A stretch of DNA of 64,000 bases from positions 5,389,001-5,453,000 of the forward strand of contig NZ_JAFHKM010000002.1 of the NCBI RefSeq assembly GCF_016937515.1, given 5' to 3'. Shown here piece by piece: positions 60,188-64,000 of this stretch; within the stretch, counting starts at the first letter, position 1; every line of letters starts with the position of its first letter. This DNA comes from Cohnella algarum. Its GTDB lineage: Bacteria; Bacillota; Bacilli; Paenibacillales; Paenibacillaceae. The notes beneath the pieces are model-generated. The model ran no database searches. It was not told the origin of the DNA and saw only the letters and a list, made by a program, of their open reading frames with translations. The position numbers were made by a program, and so were the translations under genes.

Positions 60188-61555
60188 TTATTTCAAAATC
60201 GCTTTTGCCGAATCGGGCAACATTTCGATTTCCTCTTCGATACCAGTATCGGCATTCATGTAAATCCGATACCTGCTTCCGTTGATTTTGCCCGTAAATT
60301 CGTGGCAGAGCACTTGCTTTTCTTCTTCGTTCTCGATGACGGCCAAATGATGGTCCTGAACCTCGAAGTCCGGGTGAAGCCCTTTTCGCGCTTCCTCCAT
60401 CTTCATCTTCGGCTTGCTCGCGGAGAGCGTCTTGCCGGCGAATACGTGGTCCGCGGCCTGCAACCCTACCGTCTCGCCGTTGTCGAGAGCCACCCGCACC
60501 GTGACCTTGTCCGGGTAGACGCGGACGCCGTCCTTTTCGCCTACGAACGTGAACACCGCCACATGATCGTACTCGTCGTAAGTGACCGGGGTCATGCCTT
60601 CGTAGCCGTGGCTTTCCAAAAACTTGGCGGCCTGCGCCTTGGCCCCGGCCGTGTCGAGATTGCGCTCCTTGACGGTTCGCGTGTTCATGAACCAGAGCAG
60701 CTCGCCGCCCTTGCGGGTATAATCCAGTTCGACGTTACCGCCTTCCGCGGTTTTCATGCGCACCGAATACGTCTGCATATCGGTGTTTTTGCCGTTTTCC
60801 GTAACGGTCATCTCATGCCCGCCCCCCGATTGAACGGTCATTCCGGCAAACTCCAGCGCTTTTTGCCTGATTTGCTCTTCGCTGGCGTCGGGCTTTCCGG
60901 ACAGCGCCGCCATCGTCTTCTTCCGGTCGGCGGACATCGACGACGGTCCCCAGTCGTTTTCCGGGTACGCGGCGATTTTTTTGTCGACCGCCTTGAAGCC
61001 GTCGATAATCGTATTGTCGTGAGGCTCGTCCTTGCTCGCCATCGCGACTTCCACGTCCATCCACCGCAGGCGGTCCGTCAAGACGGCCTCCCTCATTTTG
61101 CCGAGGTCGTTATTGATGTCTTCCGCTTTCGCATAAAGGGACTTCATCGTCTTCATTTCATCGTCGGAAAGCGGCTGCTTGGCCAAATCCCGGACGGCGG
61201 TCCGATAGGCGAAATCGGAAATTCGCGAAAGAAATTGTTCGGCTTTGTTGAACGGCAGCAGCGCGAGCGGAAGCTGATTGATTTCGTTTTGCGCCTCGCT
61301 CGTCAGACGCCAGACGTTCACGAGGCTTTTTCGCTGTATTCCTTGCGATGCGGACGATACGGCCAGCGATTGCCCGAGCTCGTCGTGCAGCTTTCCCATA
61401 TGATTGGTCAAGTCGTGAAACGCGCGTTGGTACTGGTTTTCCGCTTTGATTAAAACCGCGTTTTTTTCCTGATGTTCCTGATATCCCCACAACAGCGCCC
61501 CGACGAACAAAAGCGCGGCGATCGGAAACAGGACGGAGCTAAGTCGAGCATACAT
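60188..61555 (-). CDS. ypeB: Germination protein YpeB
   Basis: 455 residues. N-terminal signal anchor (LFPIAALLFVGALLWGY), a helical region to about 200, then three PepSY-like repeats (around 205-300, 310-375 and 380-450). Spore inner-membrane protein needed to keep the cortex lytic enzyme SleB stable. In B. subtilis sleB lies directly next to it; here sleB is missing from the neighbourhood. Confidence 0.93.
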   Translation of the reverse strand: MYARLSSVLFPIAALLFVGALLWGYQEHQEKNAVLIKAENQYQRAFHDLTNHMGKLHDELGQSLAVSSASQGIQRKSLVNVWRLTSEAQNEINQLPLALLPFNKAEQFLSRISDFAYRTAVRDLAKQPLSDDEMKTMKSLYAKAEDINNDLGKMREAVLTDRLRWMDVEVAMASKDEPHDNTIIDGFKAVDKKIAAYPENDWGPSSMSADRKKTMAALSGKPDASEEQIRQKALEFAGMTVQSGGGHEMTVTENGKNTDMQTYSVRMKTAEGGNVELDYTRKGGELLWFMNTRTVKERNLDTAGAKAQAAKFLESHGYEGMTPVTYDEYDHVAVFTFVGEKDGVRVYPDKVTVRVALDNGETVGLQAADHVFAGKTLSASKPKMKMEEARKGLHPDFEVQDHHLAVIENEEEKQVLCHEFTGKINGSRYRIYMNADTGIEEEIEMLPDSAKAILK

Positions 61556-61660
61556 GCAAAAGCCGACCCCTTTCTTTCCCAGACTACTTAGTGGCGTTAG
61601 TGTGGGACAAAGAGATCGGCTTTATGCACGGAATTTGCTTGCGGGCGCTTAAAGCGCCGC

Positions 61661-61813
61661 CTATTCCTCGGAAATGTCGAAATCGTTCGCGTTGTTGCAT
61701 ATGCATTGCTTGAAGCCGGTATCGACGCGGCCCCGTTCCCTGCGCCCTCTCAGGACGAATTTTTCGCCGCATTGCTTGCAGCGGATGACTACTTTGACCC
61801 GTACCGCCGTCAT
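61661..61813 (-). CDS. Small zinc-ribbon-like protein
   Basis: 50 residues from ATG 61813 to TAG 61661, too short for most gene calls. Two cysteine pairs, CKQCGEKF near residue 12 and QCICNNAND near 37, fit one zinc site; the middle is Arg-rich (LRGRRERGR). Ribosome site is weak (GCGAGG). Between prsW and ypeB in the same direction. Role unknown. Confidence 0.6.
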   Translation of the reverse strand: MTAVRVKVVIRCKQCGEKFVLRGRRERGRVDTGFKQCICNNANDFDISEE

Positions 61814-61844
61814 GAACCTCGCGTCCACTCCTCATCTGATATTG

Positions 61845-62564
61845 TCATTCAGAGTATGGACGGGTCGAGAACGTTTTAACCTCGTCGTCCCGTTTCAGGA
61901 TGCCGAACGGCGAGCGGGCGTTGGCCCGATTGACGCTGCGGATGCCGCCGAACCACAAAATGAACATGAACGGCGCGAAAATCCAGATCCACGAACGGGA
62001 CACGGTCAGCATCAAAAAGTCGTAAAGCCCGTGCAAAAACCAGGGCAGCAAAAACGCCATCCACAGATGAAGCCGGGTTCGGGCCCCGTGGGAAAATTTG
62101 GCTCGGCCGAGCGAATAGCCCATGAACACCCCGAACAAGGCGTGACCGGACACGGGCAGCAGCGCGCGCACGAGCAGCGTGCCGAACGTCACCGGCTCGA
62201 GGAAGGCGTAGAGCACGTTTTCCAGCGTCGCGAAGCCGAGCGACACGGCGGTCGAGTATACGATGCCGTCGTAAGGCTCGTCAAACTCGGTATGATTGTA
62301 AATGATATGGTACAAAACGAACCATTTGAAAAACTCTTCGACGGCCGAAGTGACGATGAAAGAGAACGTAAAAGGCGATTCTCCCAGCCAGATCATGAGC
62401 GCGCGCTGCACGATCATGATCGGCAGCACGATCAGGATGCCGGTCAGAAACAGCTTGAGCACCATCGATAACGGTTCCGAATCGTAGCGGTCTTTCCAGT
62501 AAAAATAGGCAAGCAAAGCGATTCCTGGCGCGACAGCCGCGGCGACCAGCGAGAAAATCGTCAC
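61845..62564 (-). CDS. prsW: PrsW glutamic-type intramembrane protease
   Basis: 239 residues, start GTG 62564 with GGAGGGAGGA before it. Seven to eight membrane segments. The catalytic EExxK is in TSAVEEFFKWFVLYHIIYN near residue 77; the second motif FATLENVLYAF carries the conserved Glu, and further histidines are in PVSGHALFGVFMG and WFLHGLYDF. In B. subtilis PrsW starts cleavage of anti-sigma RsiW. Whether it acts on the anti-sigma at 18911 is only a possibility. Confidence 0.92.
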   Translation of the reverse strand: MTIFSLVAAAVAPGIALLAYFYWKDRYDSEPLSMVLKLFLTGILIVLPIMIVQRALMIWLGESPFTFSFIVTSAVEEFFKWFVLYHIIYNHTEFDEPYDGIVYSTAVSLGFATLENVLYAFLEPVTFGTLLVRALLPVSGHALFGVFMGYSLGRAKFSHGARTRLHLWMAFLLPWFLHGLYDFLMLTVSRSWIWIFAPFMFILWFGGIRSVNRANARSPFGILKRDDEVKTFSTRPYSE

Positions 62565-62763
62565 CTTACGTCCTCCCTCCCTTCGTTGTAACCATTATAC
62601 AACGTCCTTCGGATTCAAGCACCCGCTTGGGAAAAGGTTCCGAAATATTTAATCGAAATTTAAACAAAAAAGGATATTGTCCAAATAACGTAGCCGTCAT
62701 TCGGGCAATATCCGTCATTTTCCGCATGCAACGATTTGCAAAGCAAGACAAGGGACTTCATGT

Positions 62764-63366
62764 TTAGGCAAAATGCTCCGCCAACGTCTTGACCGCTTCG
62801 GAAGCGATGACCAGTTGGCCGTATTCCTCGAGCACCGCCGGCGTAACCGTGGACGCTTCTCCGTATTCAGCCAGCACGGCGATCAAGGCTTGGTAGGCGC
62901 CGTTCTCCCAGCCGGCAGGGTCGAAGCAAAGCACCCAGTCCTTCTGGTAACGGTACATCCGGCCTTCGTCGGTCAGCCGTCCGCTGAGCGTTTTGGCGGC
63001 ATCGATGACGTGCTCGATGTCGCGGAAACGATATATGATGGCTTCGCTCTGTTCGAGCGTCACTTCCATTTCGTAAACGTCTTCGTCCAATTCTTCCTCG
63101 GGGGACGAATCCGCATCCCGATCGAGCTTTCCGCGGGTGACGATGACGACCATGCCTTGAGCCGGCATCGCGAACACTTCGACCGCCAGCGGTCCCGAAG
63201 CGTCGAATCCAAGCTCGTTGTACGCCTGATCCATCATCTCGCTGAATAGTTCGTGCACTTTCGGAATTTCTCGCCACATATCTTCCTTTTGAATTCCGCG
63301 TTCGGTCAAATCGTCAAACGTAAGGAAAATCCTAATCTTGTCTTGGCTTAGCCGCTCCATCCTCAT
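62764..63366 (-). CDS. MecA/YpbH-type ClpC adaptor
   Basis: 200 residues from ATG 63366 (AAGGAGG eight bases upstream); the frame continues upstream but without start signals. N-terminal target-binding part (MRMERLSQDKIRIFLTFDDL), an acidic linker (DADSSPEEELDEDVYEM), and the C-terminal ClpC-binding domain (FRDIEHVIDAAKTL, EYGQLVIASEAVKTLAEHF). Presents substrates such as ComK to ClpCP. In B. subtilis this locus carries ypbH, the mecA paralogue, so YpbH is the more likely counterpart. Confidence 0.9.
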   Translation of the reverse strand: MRMERLSQDKIRIFLTFDDLTERGIQKEDMWREIPKVHELFSEMMDQAYNELGFDASGPLAVEVFAMPAQGMVVIVTRGKLDRDADSSPEEELDEDVYEMEVTLEQSEAIIYRFRDIEHVIDAAKTLSGRLTDEGRMYRYQKDWVLCFDPAGWENGAYQALIAVLAEYGEASTVTPAVLEEYGQLVIASEAVKTLAEHFA

Positions 63367-63499
63367 GACAGGATCCTCCTTCCCCCACCGATGGGTGATA
63401 ACAGCGTATGTTGTGGCATATAATGTGTGCTTGAAATGCGTTTTACAACATGTTATCACTTCTTCACATGAAATGCACTAGGAAAAAGCACCGAAACGC

Positions 63500-63543
63500 A
63501 AAAAAAACGGCGCTTTTCTCCCGCTTCGGAAGAGAAAGCGCCG
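63500..63543 (-). terminator. Terminator of the last operon
   Basis: CGGCGCTTTCTC/GAGAAAAGCGCCG arms then eight T on the minus strand, 20 bases after the stop. Confidence 0.88.
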
Positions 63544-63562
63544 CTCTCGTTTCGAGGTTGCG

Positions 63563-63886
63563 TCAATTGGGATGCTTGGCGTTTTCTTCGAGGATTTTAT
63601 CGACTTGCCGCTTGACCTCCGAGTCTTGGGACGCCAGCTTCGCGACATGGCCGAGACCCTCGTTTTCCCCGCGCTCACGGGATTGGTCTTTGCCGCTCCA
63701 GCCGCGCTCGCCGCCCGTCCCCATCGAAAACAGCCGTCCGAGCGCCTCGCCCTTCATTTCGCCCGCCCTGCGCTTCAGGCTTTCGCCGGCCGTTCCGGCC
63801 ATCGCCATCATGCGTCCGTTGCGCTGCATCAGCATGACGACCGCCGCTCCGGCCAAACCTCCGACAATGAAAGAACCGATTTTCAC
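63563..63886 (-). CDS. Unassigned protein with N-terminal membrane segment
   Basis: 107 residues, start GTG 63886 with CAGGAGGG in front. One glycine-rich hydrophobic segment (IGSFIVGGLAGAAVVMLMQ) and a charged helical remainder (SEVKRQVDKILEENAKHPN). The layout recalls YtxH-type small stress proteins, but no signature is firm. The GTG overlaps the stop of the partial gene upstream (GTGA). Confidence 0.65.
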   Translation of the reverse strand: MKIGSFIVGGLAGAAVVMLMQRNGRMMAMAGTAGESLKRRAGEMKGEALGRLFSMGTGGERGWSGKDQSRERGENEGLGHVAKLASQDSEVKRQVDKILEENAKHPN

Positions 63887-64000
63887 ATTATTCCCTCCTG
63901 ATGCCCTATTTGCTGCCCGTTTATCGGGTATTGACGGGTATAGTGTGGCTCGCGGCGCCCCGGGTCATGCTCCATCAAAATCAGGAAGCGAAAGGCCTCG
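63883..64000 (-). CDS. C-terminal end of an upstream gene (partial at window edge)
   Basis: A frame open from the right edge to TGA 63885-63883, 38 residues, ending in HYTRQYPINGQQIGHQEGIM. The stop overlaps the GTG of the next gene, the same coupling seen throughout the window, which supports it as real. Too short to identify. Confidence 0.4.
   Translation of the reverse strand, partial: EAFRFLILMEHDPGRREPHYTRQYPINGQQIGHQEGIM

Noticed and set aside
62671..62686. TTGGACAATATCC upstream of prsW as a fifth-type unit of the repeat family
   Set aside because: Only one arm matches well and no further unit is found at the 51- or 62-base steps.
62566..62751. A 61-codon frame upstream of prsW
   Set aside because: No ribosome site at its ATG and it runs through AT-rich promoter-like sequence; probably chance.
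1..64000. CRISPR arrays, insertion sequences, prophage or integrase genes
   Set aside because: I found no direct-repeat/spacer pattern, no transposase or recombinase motif and no attachment-site duplication in the window.

Overview
The window reads as a chromosomal stretch of a GC-rich, endospore-forming Firmicute of the Paenibacillaceae type (Paenibacillus/Cohnella-like). The reasons are the sporulation and germination genes (spoIVA, a spoVIF-type gene, ypjB, ypeB, the YIEGIA cluster), bacillithiol genes (bshA, bshB1), a TRAP gene (mtrB), a menaquinol-cytochrome c reductase of Bacillus type, and a gene order that follows the Bacillus subtilis dinG-panDCB-birA-cca ... trp-aro ... hbs-spoIVA ... 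cmk-ypfA ... ypeB segment almost gene for gene. Nearly everything is on the minus strand; only one protein gene (YitT family) and one candidate small RNA are on the plus strand. Genus-level assignment is an inference; I could not run a comparison.

Layout. 1-10 kb: tip of dinG, a TPR protein, panDCB with a candidate pan-motif leader and attenuator, birA-cca, bshA, bshB1-mgsA, dapB, a TPR protein and a MazG-like pyrophosphohydrolase. 10-15 kb: a YitT-family membrane protein, ypjB, ypjA and the qcrABC bc-type complex. 15-20 kb: ypiF-like gene, a CE7 acetyl esterase, an IDEAL-domain protein, an unassigned 400-aa protein, and an ECF sigma / anti-sigma / histidine phosphatase operon. 20-21.3 kb: a gene-poor gap with a candidate CcpA-controlled small RNA and one copy of a four-unit palindromic repeat module. 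21-33 kb: tyrA, hisC, trpABFCDE, aroH, aroB, aroC. The trp operon has a TRAP-type leader, while trpD and trpF each carry an apparent one-base deletion. 33-41 kb: cheR, ndk, the menaquinone/prenyl cluster hepT-mqnA-ubiX-ubiA-menG-hepS, mtrB, tRNA-Pro and hbs. 41-46 kb: a sugar ABC transporter operon sitting where hbs and spoIVA are adjacent in B. subtilis, followed by a 1.1-kb gap with the second copy of the repeat module. 46-57 kb: spoIVA, a YphF-like lipoprotein, two ferredoxins flanking a nucleotidyltransferase, DUF2768, nitroreductase, spoVIF, gpsA, plsY, der and the YIEGIA cluster. 57-64 kb: S1-like protein, plsC, cmk, ypfB, a PilZ protein, ypeB, a small zinc-ribbon protein, prsW, a MecA-type adaptor and an unassigned membrane protein.

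How the genes work together. Chorismate made by the aro genes feeds tryptophan (trp), tyrosine (tyrA/hisC) and, through mqnA, the futalosine route to menaquinone; hepS/hepT make the side chain, and menaquinol is the substrate of qcrABC. Pantothenate, biotin ligation, lysine/DAP and bacillithiol genes form the housekeeping part. The least explained parts are non-coding: the CcpA-site small RNA near 20.4 kb, the paired repeat modules at 20.95 and 45.57 kb with matching internal spacing, and the promoter-plus-terminator leaders of panB, trpE and cmk.
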